Source: DAIOEK01 sp964648485 (GTDB lineage: Bacteria > Chloroflexota > Anaerolineae > Anaerolineales > Anaerolineaceae). From it: a stretch of 64,000 nt of DNA. The stretch is from contig CAZYOF010000018.1 of NCBI GenBank assembly GCA_964648485.1, forward strand, positions 1-64,000, in the 5' to 3' direction. The translations under genes were made by a program, and so were the position numbers. The notes beneath the pieces were generated by a model, which was not told the DNA's origin, ran no database searches, and saw only the letters and a program-made list of their open reading frames with translations. Below are positions 10,753-19,384 of this stretch, piece after piece (position 1 is the first letter of the stretch; every line of letters begins with the position of its first letter).

Positions 10753-11883
10753 TTAAGCCAATGGAAGATTAATAATCTTTCCAGATTGGTTGGATAGATA
10801 AGATGCAAAAAGAACTTCCATGCTTAACATCGTATCCTTTCCCGATGAGATAGGTTCATTACCAGTAAGGATACATTCAACGAAATGTCGATATGGACCG
10901 CCTACTTGGCTTCCATTACTGATATCTGGGATGTATACTGGAATGCGTAATTGACCGGCAGGCATTCTCATATTCATGTATGTTGTTTTTGGAGGAGCAA
11001 ATAGAACAGACAGTGGAGGAGATTGTTGTCCTGATAAGCTGGCACTTCCTTCCCCCATATCGATTAACATGTTACCCTCTGAACCATAAACAGATGTAAC
11101 TATCTCTCCGGGTCGAGTAGTCCAGCTTGCTTCGAGAGTACCCAATGATCCATCTACAAATTTTAATACAGTGACAGAATTATCTTCAGCTTGTATCTTT
11201 TTCTCCATTGTGCTCAAAAGACCGCCAACTTGAACAACAGATTTACCAACAAGAAAACGAATCAAATCAACCGCATGAATACCTGCATCAAAAAGGGCAC
11301 CTCCGCCTGCCATATTTTTATCAAGGAACCAAGTATCTTTTGATCCCGTCCAATGTTCAGGTCCTGCATAACTAAACCGACCTCGGATTGAATAAATATC
11401 CCCAATTAATCCACTTTTGATAATCTCTTTAGCCTTCTCATATATAGGGTTATATCTAAAACTTTGATTGACCATTAATACTAGCTTTTTTTCATCGGCA
11501 ATCTTAACCATCTCCTTCACATCCTGCCATGAGATGGCCATCGGTTTTTCCACAAGCACATGCTTACCTGATTCCAATGCTGCTATGACCATGTCTGCAT
11601 GTAGGAAATTAGGTGTAGCAATGCATACTGCATTTATCTCAGGCTCGGCAATTATCTGTTGCCAATCAGTGAAAACTTTTTCAACACCGTATTCCTGTGA
11701 AAGTTGAATTGCTAACTTCTCATTAACATCTGCAATTGCTACAACATCAGAATCCGAGCATCCATTGTGATTGTGCCCTTGCATCGCCCTTTTTGCTAAT
11801 ACACTGTCAGGTTCAGAAAAACCAGGTAGGTATGCACGTTGAACAATAGATCCGCACCCAATAATTCCTATTTTGACCTTCAT
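10753..11883 (-). CDS. Gfo/Idh/MocA-family oxidoreductase
   Basis: An N-terminal Rossmann fold begins KIGIIGCGSIVQRAYLPG, followed by the family EKPMA motif with its catalytic-type Lys and a C-terminal alpha/beta dimerisation domain (GGGALFDAGIHAVDLIRFL with the conserved His). The family uses NAD(P) to oxidise or reduce cyclic sugars, inositols or sugar acids. The product is 376-377 residues, a typical length. The ATG at 11883 fits the fold start and follows AAGGATGA. A longer start at 11937 would add a non-conserved tail. The gene lies 32 nt ahead of the SDR gene, so the two probably act on the same sugar-derived intermediate. Confidence 0.9.
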   Translation of the reverse strand: MKVKIGIIGCGSIVQRAYLPGFSEPDSVLAKRAMQGHNHNGCSDSDVVAIADVNEKLAIQLSQEYGVEKVFTDWQQIIAEPEINAVCIATPNFLHADMVIAALESGKHVLVEKPMAISWQDVKEMVKIADEKKLVLMVNQSFRYNPIYEKAKEIIKSGLIGDIYSIRGRFSYAGPEHWTGSKDTWFLDKNMAGGGALFDAGIHAVDLIRFLVGKSVVQVGGLLSTMEKKIQAEDNSVTVLKFVDGSLGTLEASWTTRPGEIVTSVYGSEGNMLIDMGEGSASLSGQQSPPLSVLFAPPKTTYMNMRMPAGQLRIPVYIPDISNGSQVGGPYRHFVECILTGNEPISSGKDTMLSMEVLFASYLSNQSGKIINLPLA

Positions 11884-11986
11884 AGTTGTCATCCTTTTCC
11901 AAATGAGATCAATTACCAACCCAGGAACATTTTCCATTTATCGATGTTTGTCGTAATGAAAAATGGTTCTCAAGACAGTTATTGCT

Positions 11987-12823
11987 TCATAACATAGATG
12001 GAAGTAAATACTTCTTTCCTGTCTTTTCCTTTATTTCGTCCCAGTCAGCTAGAATACGGATTCCTTCAAGTACTGTCTTAAATGTTTCATCGGATCCCGC
12101 CCCGACATCTAGGTTCCCTTTGGGAGTACTATTTACCACCGCATTGACTGCACCACCTCTCTTGTTAAATAAGCTGCACATAACATATACTATTGATGTC
12201 TCACGCTCAAAATTCTTGATACCTACTTTCGTCCAGTATTCTGGAATTCGACGATTCTCTTCTTGAAGATAATCAAGTACAGGTCTTCCCTGCCCTGCCT
12301 GACATGAGTCTGTCGACCTTGTTATTCCAATATGATAAGGGATGTTAAGTTTATCGGCAGCTTCAGCTAAAGCTAGCGTGACTTCATAGTTAGCTAATGC
12401 TGGGTATGTTGGAACAACGTATGCCGCTGAAGTACCTTCATCTCGAACTGCACCAGCCGCAATAACAACGTCACCTACATTAATATCCTCTAGATAAGTG
12501 CCAGAAGTTCCTGCTCTTATAAATGTATCAGCATTGGAAAAACGGAAAAATTCAACCAAAGCTATCTCAGTTTCTGGTGCTCCACTACCGGTCGAGCATA
12601 CTGTGATGGGAATATTTTTATAGGTTCCAGTGTAAGTTACAAACATATGAGTATCTGCAATTAACTTAGCGTCATCCATATAACCAGCTATGATTTCTGC
12701 CACATCTTTCTCGTAACCTAACGGATCATGCACAGATAAGATCACATAACGTGCCACTTGTTCTGGGCTAATGCGCGCCATAACCGATTTGCCATTTGCT
12801 TCAAATAATGGTGGGGTCTTCAT
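11987..12823 (-). CDS. Nucleoside phosphorylase (uridine phosphorylase-like)
   Basis: A PNP_UDP_1-family protein of 278 residues. The phosphate/ribose-binding signature STGSGAPETEIALVEF and the following RAGTSGTY are clear, as is DVVIAAGAVRDEGTS. The family cleaves nucleosides with phosphate to give the free base and ribose-1-phosphate in the cytoplasm. The C-terminal base-binding region differs from E. coli Udp as far as I can judge, so the base is uncertain. It lies 35 nt after the permease gene in the same operon, which argues that the ABC system imports a nucleoside. Confidence 0.85.
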   Translation of the reverse strand: MKTPPLFEANGKSVMARISPEQVARYVILSVHDPLGYEKDVAEIIAGYMDDAKLIADTHMFVTYTGTYKNIPITVCSTGSGAPETEIALVEFFRFSNADTFIRAGTSGTYLEDINVGDVVIAAGAVRDEGTSAAYVVPTYPALANYEVTLALAEAADKLNIPYHIGITRSTDSCQAGQGRPVLDYLQEENRRIPEYWTKVGIKNFERETSIVYVMCSLFNKRGGAVNAVVNSTPKGNLDVGAGSDETFKTVLEGIRILADWDEIKEKTGKKYLLPSML

Positions 12824-12858
12824 TATTTTCCTCTCTTTTTTCTCTGCGATTTTTTAGT

Positions 12859-13686
12859 TTACTGATCAGCCTCAGTGGATTCATGCCATGGTGTGGCAAT
12901 TCTTTCAATCGCGGACATGATTGAATAAATTACTATCCCTGATAAGCAAGCTACCAATATAGTTGCCCATAATCTTGGCATATTAAGCACGTACCAATTA
13001 CGAACCGTTAAATAGCCCAAACCAGCGTTAGCTGCAACGAACTCAGCAACGATAGCACCGATTACTGCTCCAGGGGTTGCCAGACGAAGCTGGGTAAACA
13101 GATATGGGAGAGCATATACTAACTCAAGCTTGGTAAATGTTTGAAAGGAATTTGCCGAATAGCAATAAAACAAGTCTTTTAATGTCCTATCAGTGGACAT
13201 AATTCCTTTTAATGTTCCAAGACAGACAGAGAAGAAAGTCAGAAATGCAACAATTACTATCTTCGATAACATACCAGGACCGAACCAGATGATTACAACT
13301 GGAGCGAAGGCAATGATTGGGACAGTGGTGGCAGCAACAACATAAGGAAGGAAAGATAATCGTAAAAACCTAAACTGGGCAAATAGTATTCCCATTAGAA
13401 ACCCAATCAAAGCACCAATAATATAACCACTAAGAGCTTCGGCAATGGTTACCCATGCATGTTGACCAAGTATATTGTAGTAGCCATCAATAAAAGCTTT
13501 GAGGATTTGACTTGGTGCTGGCATAATGTATGTCTTGATTTTAAGTAGCTGGATAAGACCTTCCCACGCAAGAACCACAACTAAAAAACCAATAATTGGA
13601 TAAATAATTGTATTTCTTTTTGCATGGTTGAGTTTCTTCGTGGCCGAAATTTCGTTAGTGCTATTCTGATCTGCGCTAATTGACAT
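12859..13686 (-). CDS. ABC transporter permease (SsuC/TauC/ThiX-like)
   Basis: A 275-residue inner-membrane protein with about six hydrophobic segments. It has the BPD_transp_1 loop that contacts the ATPase (GTLKGIMSTDRTLKDLFYCY) and PGAVIGAIVAEFVAANAGLGYL near the C-terminus, typical of SsuC/TauC-type permeases. The ATG at 13686 has GAGGAGG about 9 nt upstream and overlaps the ATPase gene by 11 nt, implying translational coupling. A start 39 nt further upstream is possible but lacks such a site. With the adjacent ATPase and the binding lipoprotein it forms a complete importer. Confidence 0.9.
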   Translation of the reverse strand: MSISADQNSTNEISATKKLNHAKRNTIIYPIIGFLVVVLAWEGLIQLLKIKTYIMPAPSQILKAFIDGYYNILGQHAWVTIAEALSGYIIGALIGFLMGILFAQFRFLRLSFLPYVVAATTVPIIAFAPVVIIWFGPGMLSKIVIVAFLTFFSVCLGTLKGIMSTDRTLKDLFYCYSANSFQTFTKLELVYALPYLFTQLRLATPGAVIGAIVAEFVAANAGLGYLTVRNWYVLNMPRLWATILVACLSGIVIYSIMSAIERIATPWHESTEADQ

Positions 13687-14467
13687 CGTGGATAGCCTCC
13701 TCAAGTAGTCTCTCACCTTGGACATGTAAGGTATTAAATTCAGTTGTGTCGGTCAGACCAATTGTTCGTGGTCTCGGTAAATCGACATTTATTACTTCCA
13801 TCAAACGTCCTGGTTGTGAGCGAAAAACAAAAATTCGGTCAGAGAGTAAAACAGCCTCTCTTATATTATGGGTAATGAAAATTATGGTTGAATTCGTTTT
13901 CGACCAAATTTGTAGTAACTCGAAATTCATTCTATGGCGAGTAATTTCGTCTAAAGCAGCGAAAGGCTCATCCATAAGGAGGAGAGGGGGATTCATTGTT
14001 AATGCTCTAGCAATCGATACGCGTTGTTTCATTCCTCCGGATAATTGTCGAGGATAATGCTTTTCGAATCCATTTAACCCTACCATGTCAATTAATTCTT
14101 GAGAAATCTGTCTGGCTTCATCATGATTAACCTTCCTGCTCAATTCCAATGGAAGAATCACATTTTGTAAAGCATTTCTCCATTCAAGGAGAGCAGCCTC
14201 CTGAAACATGAAACTAAAGTCATGATGTTTGCGTGCTTCTATAGGCGTTTTTCCATTAACTGTGATATTGCCTGAAGTGGGTTCAAGTAGGTTTGCTATC
14301 AGCCGTAACAATGTGGTTTTTCCACAACCCGAAGGGCCGATGAATGAAACGAACTCTCCCTTATTTATTGATAAGGATACATCTCGAATTGCCTCAGTTC
14401 GATTCTGCCCTTTCATATAGGAAAAACACACATTTTCAGTAGTAACGATTGGTTTATTCTCTGTCAT
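13676..14467 (-). CDS. ABC transporter ATP-binding protein (SsuB/TauB-like)
   Basis: A 263-residue ATPase. Walker A GPSGCGKT is at residues 44-51, with the Q-loop in FMFQEAALLEW, the signature LSGGMKQR, Walker B LLLMDEPFAALDE and the switch His in FITHN. The family energises uptake of sulfonates, taurine, nitrate or thiamine-pyrimidine-type compounds. Placement between the amidohydrolase gene and the permease gene, plus the nucleoside enzymes, suggests a nucleoside or nucleobase-like substrate (inferred). Confidence 0.92.
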   Translation of the reverse strand: MTENKPIVTTENVCFSYMKGQNRTEAIRDVSLSINKGEFVSFIGPSGCGKTTLLRLIANLLEPTSGNITVNGKTPIEARKHHDFSFMFQEAALLEWRNALQNVILPLELSRKVNHDEARQISQELIDMVGLNGFEKHYPRQLSGGMKQRVSIARALTMNPPLLLMDEPFAALDEITRHRMNFELLQIWSKTNSTIIFITHNIREAVLLSDRIFVFRSQPGRLMEVINVDLPRPRTIGLTDTTEFNTLHVQGERLLEEAIHDVN

Positions 14468-14493
14468 CAGATCCTCAGAATTTATCAGATAGT

Positions 14494-15858
14494 CTAGGTT
14501 AGAATAAAAGCTCGGTCTTTTAGTTTTCGGGAGGATTCTTTTGCAAGGTATATTGTCCCTTTTTCGTCTACGGACAATAGTTTCCGATCTTGCATTACGA
14601 CCTTACCATTTACAACTACTGTTTTAATATTTTCTTGAGTTGCAGAATAAACGAGACTCGATACAGGATCAGCATATGCCACAGTACTTGGAGTATCCAA
14701 ATCTACAATTATCAAATCAGCATTTTTACCAACTTCTATTGATCCAATACAATCCTGCATACCCACACAATGTGCTCCTTCAATAGTTGCCATCTCGAGA
14801 ACCTTCCATGCACTTAATGCTGTCGGATCAAGTTTTCGGACTTTTTGTAAGAGCGCAGCAAATTTTATTACTGTCAACATGTCTTGATTGTTGTTACTAG
14901 CAGGACCATCAGTAGCTAGGCTTACTTTTATCCCCTTTTCAACCATCTCAGTAATTTGAGCGATCCCTTCTCCCAAGTAGGCATTACTAACTGGATTATG
15001 AGAAATCTTTACATCACGATCCCGAAAAATATTTAATACATCTTCAGAAAGGTTCGCACAACAATGTACTGCAAGCACATTTGGACCTAAAAATCCAATT
15101 GAATCCTCAAAAGCAACATCATTAACCCCATATAAAGCTAATGAGCCTTCTATTGCTGATGGAGTTGCTGCATGAACTGTAAGCCATGTTTGATAATGAT
15201 CGGCAAGTTCTTTTGATTGTATAAAAGCATTTTTGCTTGTACTAAAAACAACGTACGGAGCTAACCAAATGCTAATCATTCTATCGCTGAGGTTGTGGTA
15301 CTTTTGAAGTAAGTCGTTACAGGCATCTAATTCAAACTTAGTTGAATGGATAATTTTCTTATGTGCATCGCCTGTATCAATAATTCCTCTCGCAAGTATC
15401 CCTCTGATTCCAACTTCTTGAAATGCCCGGATAGTTTCTTCTGCCATTCCCGGGTATGGATGGGGATAGTTATAGTCAAGAATCGTTGTGGTACCTGATT
15501 TAATGGCTTCAATGCTTCCTAATTTTGCTGATATGTATGCATCAGATACTGTTAGATTTTCAACAACAGGATCAAGTACAGCCTTAAACCATTCCCACAC
15601 AGGTAGGTCCTGTCCAAAGCCACGAATCAAGGTTTGAAATATGTGAGTATGTGTATTAATAAATCCAGGAAATATATATTTGCCTGACGCATTAATTTTT
15701 GGGCAATCTAAATTCTCAAGAGATACTTGTTGATCCAAACCAGATTCCAGCGATATGATAGTCCCATCTTTTATTTTGATAGTTCCATTTTCTATGATAT
15801 TTCTTTGCTGATCCATCGTAATTAGTGTTGCACCAGATATAACCAAGTCGGGTTTCAT
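14494..15858 (-). CDS. Amidohydrolase (TrzN/AtzC/nucleobase-deaminase superfamily)
   Basis: A 454-residue metal-dependent hydrolase. The N-terminal metal ligands NTHTH fall at His70 and His72. Later candidates are His in LTVHAATP, His in LAVHCCANL and Asp in LATDGPASN. The IRGFGQ and SGTTTILDYN segments match deaminases of the 8-oxoguanine/atrazine/S-adenosylhomocysteine-deaminase group. The usual reaction is hydrolytic deamination of an aromatic ring. Between the binding-protein gene and the ATPase gene of a nucleoside operon, a deaminase for the imported base or nucleoside is the best guess. The exact substrate cannot be assigned. Confidence 0.85.
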   Translation of the reverse strand: MKPDLVISGATLITMDQQRNIIENGTIKIKDGTIISLESGLDQQVSLENLDCPKINASGKYIFPGFINTHTHIFQTLIRGFGQDLPVWEWFKAVLDPVVENLTVSDAYISAKLGSIEAIKSGTTTILDYNYPHPYPGMAEETIRAFQEVGIRGILARGIIDTGDAHKKIIHSTKFELDACNDLLQKYHNLSDRMISIWLAPYVVFSTSKNAFIQSKELADHYQTWLTVHAATPSAIEGSLALYGVNDVAFEDSIGFLGPNVLAVHCCANLSEDVLNIFRDRDVKISHNPVSNAYLGEGIAQITEMVEKGIKVSLATDGPASNNNQDMLTVIKFAALLQKVRKLDPTALSAWKVLEMATIEGAHCVGMQDCIGSIEVGKNADLIIVDLDTPSTVAYADPVSSLVYSATQENIKTVVVNGKVVMQDRKLLSVDEKGTIYLAKESSRKLKDRAFILT

Positions 15859-15895
15859 ATGTGCATCTCAATATATAATGGTATGATTACTTCTG

Positions 15896-15952
15896 GAGTG
15901 CGGGTAAAGTAGTAACGGGAGTTTTCATTAGGGGAAAACTTCACCCGCACTC
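15896..15952 (-). promoter_or_regulatory. Large intercistronic stem-loop after the binding-protein gene
   Basis: A perfect 10-bp outer stem (GAGTGCGGGT with ACCCGCACTC) encloses a second 7-bp stem (AGTTTTC with GAAAACT). It lies between the stop of the binding-lipoprotein gene and the amidohydrolase start, with no good T-run on the minus strand. Such structures commonly protect the upstream mRNA or attenuate read-through, raising binding protein over membrane components. That role is inferred here. Confidence 0.65.
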
Positions 15953-15989
15953 ATTGAAATTTCAGATAGTTGAATCTATTGTTACAAAA

Positions 15990-17105
15990 TTACTTAACTA
16001 TTTTGTATTCGGCAGGAATATTCTCCCAGAACTCAGAAGCATAAATTTCAGTCAAGTCAACTGGGGTATCGATTAACTTATTATCCAAAATGACTGCTTG
16101 AGCTTCCTTTAGATAGTCAGGATCAAGATATCCAATACCCATTGTTCCAGCATTTCTACCTAGGTATAATTTGCGTTCTTCTTCAAGCATTAATAATTGT
16201 CCACTATAATCCAACTCGGGATACTCTTTTATAAACATTTCTACTGTAGCTGTCGGATTCTCAAAAGCCCATTTCCAACCACGAGCTGTGGCATTTACAA
16301 AACCCTGAACAACATCTGGTTGATTCTTAACTGTATCTTCAAGTGCCATGATACCGTTTCCGACCAATCCACAACCATAATCCGCAGCTCGGAACACAAT
16401 GATATCATCCGGAGAAAATCCAGCTTTGTAAATCTGTTGCAATTCATTAAAGGTTGTAACCTGAGCTAGATCAACTTGATTTTCATAAAATGGAACTAAC
16501 CCGACACGTTGTGCGACGATGTTTACATCTTTTTCAGGATCTAAACCTGCTTTTCGCAACATGCACAGCATTTCCCACTCAGCACCACCCAACCATAAAC
16601 TTACAGTCTTGCCTCGTAAATCTTCTATCTTAGTGATGCCACTTGATTTCTTAACAACATAACGCAAATAGGCATCAGTGTCACCTTGGAAGATATGTTT
16701 CATGGGCACACCCTGAGCCCGAGCAATGATCACGGTATGAGGTTCGCTAACCCCAAAAGTATCGCCTCCAGAGGCTACAGCAGAAATTGAATTTAGTTCT
16801 TGTCCTGCTGGACGAATCTCAACATCAAGACCTTCTTCTTCATAATATCCATTCCAGAGAGCAATAAATGAACCTGCGTACTCTGTCTGAGGAAGGTAAT
16901 TCAATCTCAATGTAACCTTTGTTAATTCTTTCGGTGTTTCTGCAGCAGGTGCTTCAGCAACAGGCGCTTCTTCGGCAGGCGCTTCAGCAACAGGTGCTTC
17001 TACGGCGGGTGCTTCAGTAGATGCAGGAGCACATGAAGCAATTACCAAACTTAGAATCGTTATGGCAATAAACAATATTCCGTAAGAGTTCCACAACTTT
17101 TTCAT
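15990..17105 (-). CDS. ABC transporter substrate-binding lipoprotein (NMT1/THI5-like)
   Basis: The 371-residue protein begins MKKLWNSYG, has a hydrophobic signal segment ending in the lipobox VIASC, then an Ala-Pro-Glu linker and an NMT1/THI5-like domain (VTLRLNYLPQTEYAGSFIALWNGYYEEEGLDVEI). This family binds thiamine-pyrimidine precursors, riboflavin, nitrate or sulfonates. The ATG at 17105 is preceded by GGAGGAG. It is the first gene of the minus operon, next to the divergent LacI-type operators, and should be a membrane-anchored extracellular receptor for the importer. Confidence 0.9.
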   Translation of the reverse strand: MKKLWNSYGILFIAITILSLVIASCAPASTEAPAVEAPVAEAPAEEAPVAEAPAAETPKELTKVTLRLNYLPQTEYAGSFIALWNGYYEEEGLDVEIRPAGQELNSISAVASGGDTFGVSEPHTVIIARAQGVPMKHIFQGDTDAYLRYVVKKSSGITKIEDLRGKTVSLWLGGAEWEMLCMLRKAGLDPEKDVNIVAQRVGLVPFYENQVDLAQVTTFNELQQIYKAGFSPDDIIVFRAADYGCGLVGNGIMALEDTVKNQPDVVQGFVNATARGWKWAFENPTATVEMFIKEYPELDYSGQLLMLEEERKLYLGRNAGTMGIGYLDPDYLKEAQAVILDNKLIDTPVDLTEIYASEFWENIPAEYKIVK

Positions 17106-17151
17106 TTGAATCTCCTCCGATAACAAAAGGTTGAATAACACTCCCGCTTAA

Positions 17152-17172
17152 CGCTTATGTGTAAGCGTTTAC
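17152..17172. promoter_or_regulatory. Putative LacI-family operator upstream of the transport operon
   Basis: GTAAGCGTTTAC at 17161-17172 is an almost symmetric LacI-type operator with a central CG. It overlaps a second inverted repeat, CGCTTA-TGTG-TAAGCG (17152-17167). It lies about 50 bp before the binding-lipoprotein start, where a repressor would block transcription. Confidence 0.55.
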
Positions 17173-17305
17173 TTATTTCAATATACAGCATTTGAAATCA
17201 AGAGTCAAGCACCAGAATTTATGGTTTAATTTATGGGTATTACGTGGATGTTCCTAAGGTTTAATTGATATTTGGCTTGCTTTTTTTGATTTTTTAGAAT
17301 ATTAT

Positions 17306-17323
17306 TATGTAAAGGTTTACATA
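17306..17323. promoter_or_regulatory. Putative LacI-family operator upstream of the regulator gene
   Basis: TATGTAAAGGTTTACATA is an 18-bp inverted repeat with perfect 8-bp arms around GG, just 14 bp before the regulator start codon. The half-site (TTTAC) is shared with the operator near 17170, so one repressor could control both divergent transcripts. Confidence 0.6.
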
Positions 17324-17337
17324 CTTAGGTAACAAAT

Positions 17338-18354
17338 ATGCCAGATGATCTTATTTCTTCAAATGCCAGCATGAAAGATGTTGCGATAGATGCTAATGTC
17401 TCAATCGCAACTGTATCTCGCGTGATAAATAATAGCGGATATGTTAGTGACAATAATCGAGCACGAGTCGAGGAATCAATTCAAAAACTTGGGTACACTC
17501 ACAATACTCTTGCCAGAAGCCTTGTTACAAAAGAAACGCGATTAATTGCGTTTATCATTGATAACATTTCGAATCCATTTTATCCGCAGTTTGCTTTGGG
17601 CGTTGAAGAAATGGCAGAAAAGAATGGTTTCAACGTCATCCTTTGTAATATTGAGAGCAGTATTGAAAAAGAGCTCAATTATGTTCGAAAATTGACTGGA
17701 CTCCAAGTAGATGGAATGATTTTTGTCGCATCCAAAGTACCAGAAAATGTGTACGGGAACACCATCAAAATAAATGTGCCAGTAGTGTGCCTAGATAGTC
17801 AAATTTATATTCCAAATAGTGATCGCGTAATCCTCGATCAAGATTGGGGAGGATATAGTATTACTAAGCATTTAATTGATAGAGGTCATAAACGCATCGC
17901 CCACATTGCAGGGCCAAGTGATTACCTCACTGCACACTTAAGAAAGAGTGCTTATTTGAGAGCGCTCGATGATAACAACATTCGCCAAATCCAAAGATTA
18001 ATAATTGAAGGTGATTACTCTACAGAAAGCGGAAGATTAGCCGCAGAAAAACTTCTTTCATTAGAAAATCGACCGACTGCGATTTTTGCAGCAAATGATC
18101 TAATGGCGCTCGGAGCAATGGATACAATCCGAAAAAAGGGATTACTTATCCCAAATGATATTGCAGTTGCAGGATTTGATGATATTCAATTTTCAGCTCT
18201 TTATTCACCGGCGCTGACAACCGTTTCGCAACCAACTCTTCAAATGGGTGCTTTGGCTATGCAAATGGTTATTGAGCGACTCCGCGGTACAGCGTCAACG
18301 GAAAATCGAGAGATCATTTTTAAACCTACTATTGCTGTTCGGGAATCTACATAA
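17338..18354 (+). CDS. LacI-family transcriptional regulator
   Basis: A 338-residue repressor. The N-terminal helix-turn-helix (MKDVAIDANVSIATVSRVINN) is at about residues 12-32, with the hinge region LARSLVTKETRLIAFIIDN and then a periplasmic-binding-protein-like sensor domain (NPFYPQFALGVEE, AGFDDIQFS). LacI proteins bind a sugar or nucleoside ligand and release DNA. It is transcribed divergently from the transporter operon and leads the kinase/glycosidase genes. Operator-like repeats flank it. The ligand is probably the transported nucleoside or its sugar. Confidence 0.93.
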   Translation: MPDDLISSNASMKDVAIDANVSIATVSRVINNSGYVSDNNRARVEESIQKLGYTHNTLARSLVTKETRLIAFIIDNISNPFYPQFALGVEEMAEKNGFNVILCNIESSIEKELNYVRKLTGLQVDGMIFVASKVPENVYGNTIKINVPVVCLDSQIYIPNSDRVILDQDWGGYSITKHLIDRGHKRIAHIAGPSDYLTAHLRKSAYLRALDDNNIRQIQRLIIEGDYSTESGRLAAEKLLSLENRPTAIFAANDLMALGAMDTIRKKGLLIPNDIAVAGFDDIQFSALYSPALTTVSQPTLQMGALAMQMVIERLRGTASTENREIIFKPTIAVREST

Positions 18355-18372
18355 CCTACATATGAGGATAAC

Positions 18373-19359
18373 ATGAAGAATGGATTACTTGTTTACGGTG
18401 ATATAGGTATCGATATTCATATTCGTACAAGCTATCAACCTAAAGTAGGTGAAGATGCAAAAGTTGAGAACATTCTATTTAGACCAGGGGGATCAGCAGC
18501 CAACTGTGCAGCAGTTGCAGCACAGTTAGGGGTAAAAACATCATTTATCGGATTTATCGGGAAAGACTACTACGGAAAAACCATAAAAAGGGATCTTAGA
18601 AATCATGGGGTTTGCACCAAGAATCTATTCTCGGTTGAAGGCGATACTGGTGTTACTATTGCCATTCGCGAACCTCTAGGAGAACGAACCTTTTATTCTT
18701 ACAGAGGTGTAAATTCTAAAGGTGAACTATCCAAAATCGCAAATTCAAAATTCCTAAATTCCAAGTTTTTACATATGTCAGGCTATAGTTTTCAAAATCA
18801 AAATTCCTTAAATAATGCTTTGTATCTAATTGAAAAAGCAAAACAATCCAAGACTCTCCTATCACTTGATCCTTCTTATTGGTACTCCAGGGAATTCCAC
18901 CAAGAAAATCCCAGCTTAATATCAGAAATGGACATAGTATTTCCTAATCGCGAAGAAGCCCGTCTCCTTACAGGCTACAGCGATCCGTCTAAAGCATCGA
19001 ACAAACTCCTCGAAATGGGACCAAGAATTGTCATTATAAAACTTGGGGCTGAAGGAAGTTATGTTGCCTCTTCCAACGAAAGCCATTATTTACCAGCAGC
19101 AAAAGATACAAAAGTTATCGACTCAACAGGCGCTGGTGATGCTTTTTGTGGAGGATTTCTTTTCGGTCAGGTTATTGGATTATCAATAGAAGAATCTGCT
19201 ATTATCGGGAATTTTACTTCCTCGAATATAATTTCGCACATTGGGGGGCATAGTGGAGCGCCAACTTTCGTTAACCTCATCAACAAGCTCAAATTAACTG
19301 AGCATAATGAACTCGCAAACAAGACTGAGGTTTTGTTCAACCAGTTGGTTATTGAGTAA
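18373..19359 (+). CDS. PfkB-family carbohydrate/nucleoside kinase (PsuK-like role inferred)
   Basis: A 328-residue ribokinase-fold kinase. The N-terminal substrate loop RPGGSAANCAAVAAQLG and the C-terminal STGAGDAFCGGFLFG with the catalytic Asp are intact. A GAGGAT ribosome site precedes the ATG by a few bases. PfkB kinases phosphorylate ribose, nucleosides or, as PsuK, pseudouridine. It lies 25 nt before a PsuG-like gene, the usual psuK-psuG pairing, so phosphorylation of a C-nucleoside is the most likely step. Pathway assignment rests on context. Confidence 0.85.
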   Translation: MKNGLLVYGDIGIDIHIRTSYQPKVGEDAKVENILFRPGGSAANCAAVAAQLGVKTSFIGFIGKDYYGKTIKRDLRNHGVCTKNLFSVEGDTGVTIAIREPLGERTFYSYRGVNSKGELSKIANSKFLNSKFLHMSGYSFQNQNSLNNALYLIEKAKQSKTLLSLDPSYWYSREFHQENPSLISEMDIVFPNREEARLLTGYSDPSKASNKLLEMGPRIVIIKLGAEGSYVASSNESHYLPAAKDTKVIDSTGAGDAFCGGFLFGQVIGLSIEESAIIGNFTSSNIISHIGGHSGAPTFVNLINKLKLTEHNELANKTEVLFNQLVIE

Positions 19360-19384
19360 ATATCTCAAAATAACAGGAGAGAAT

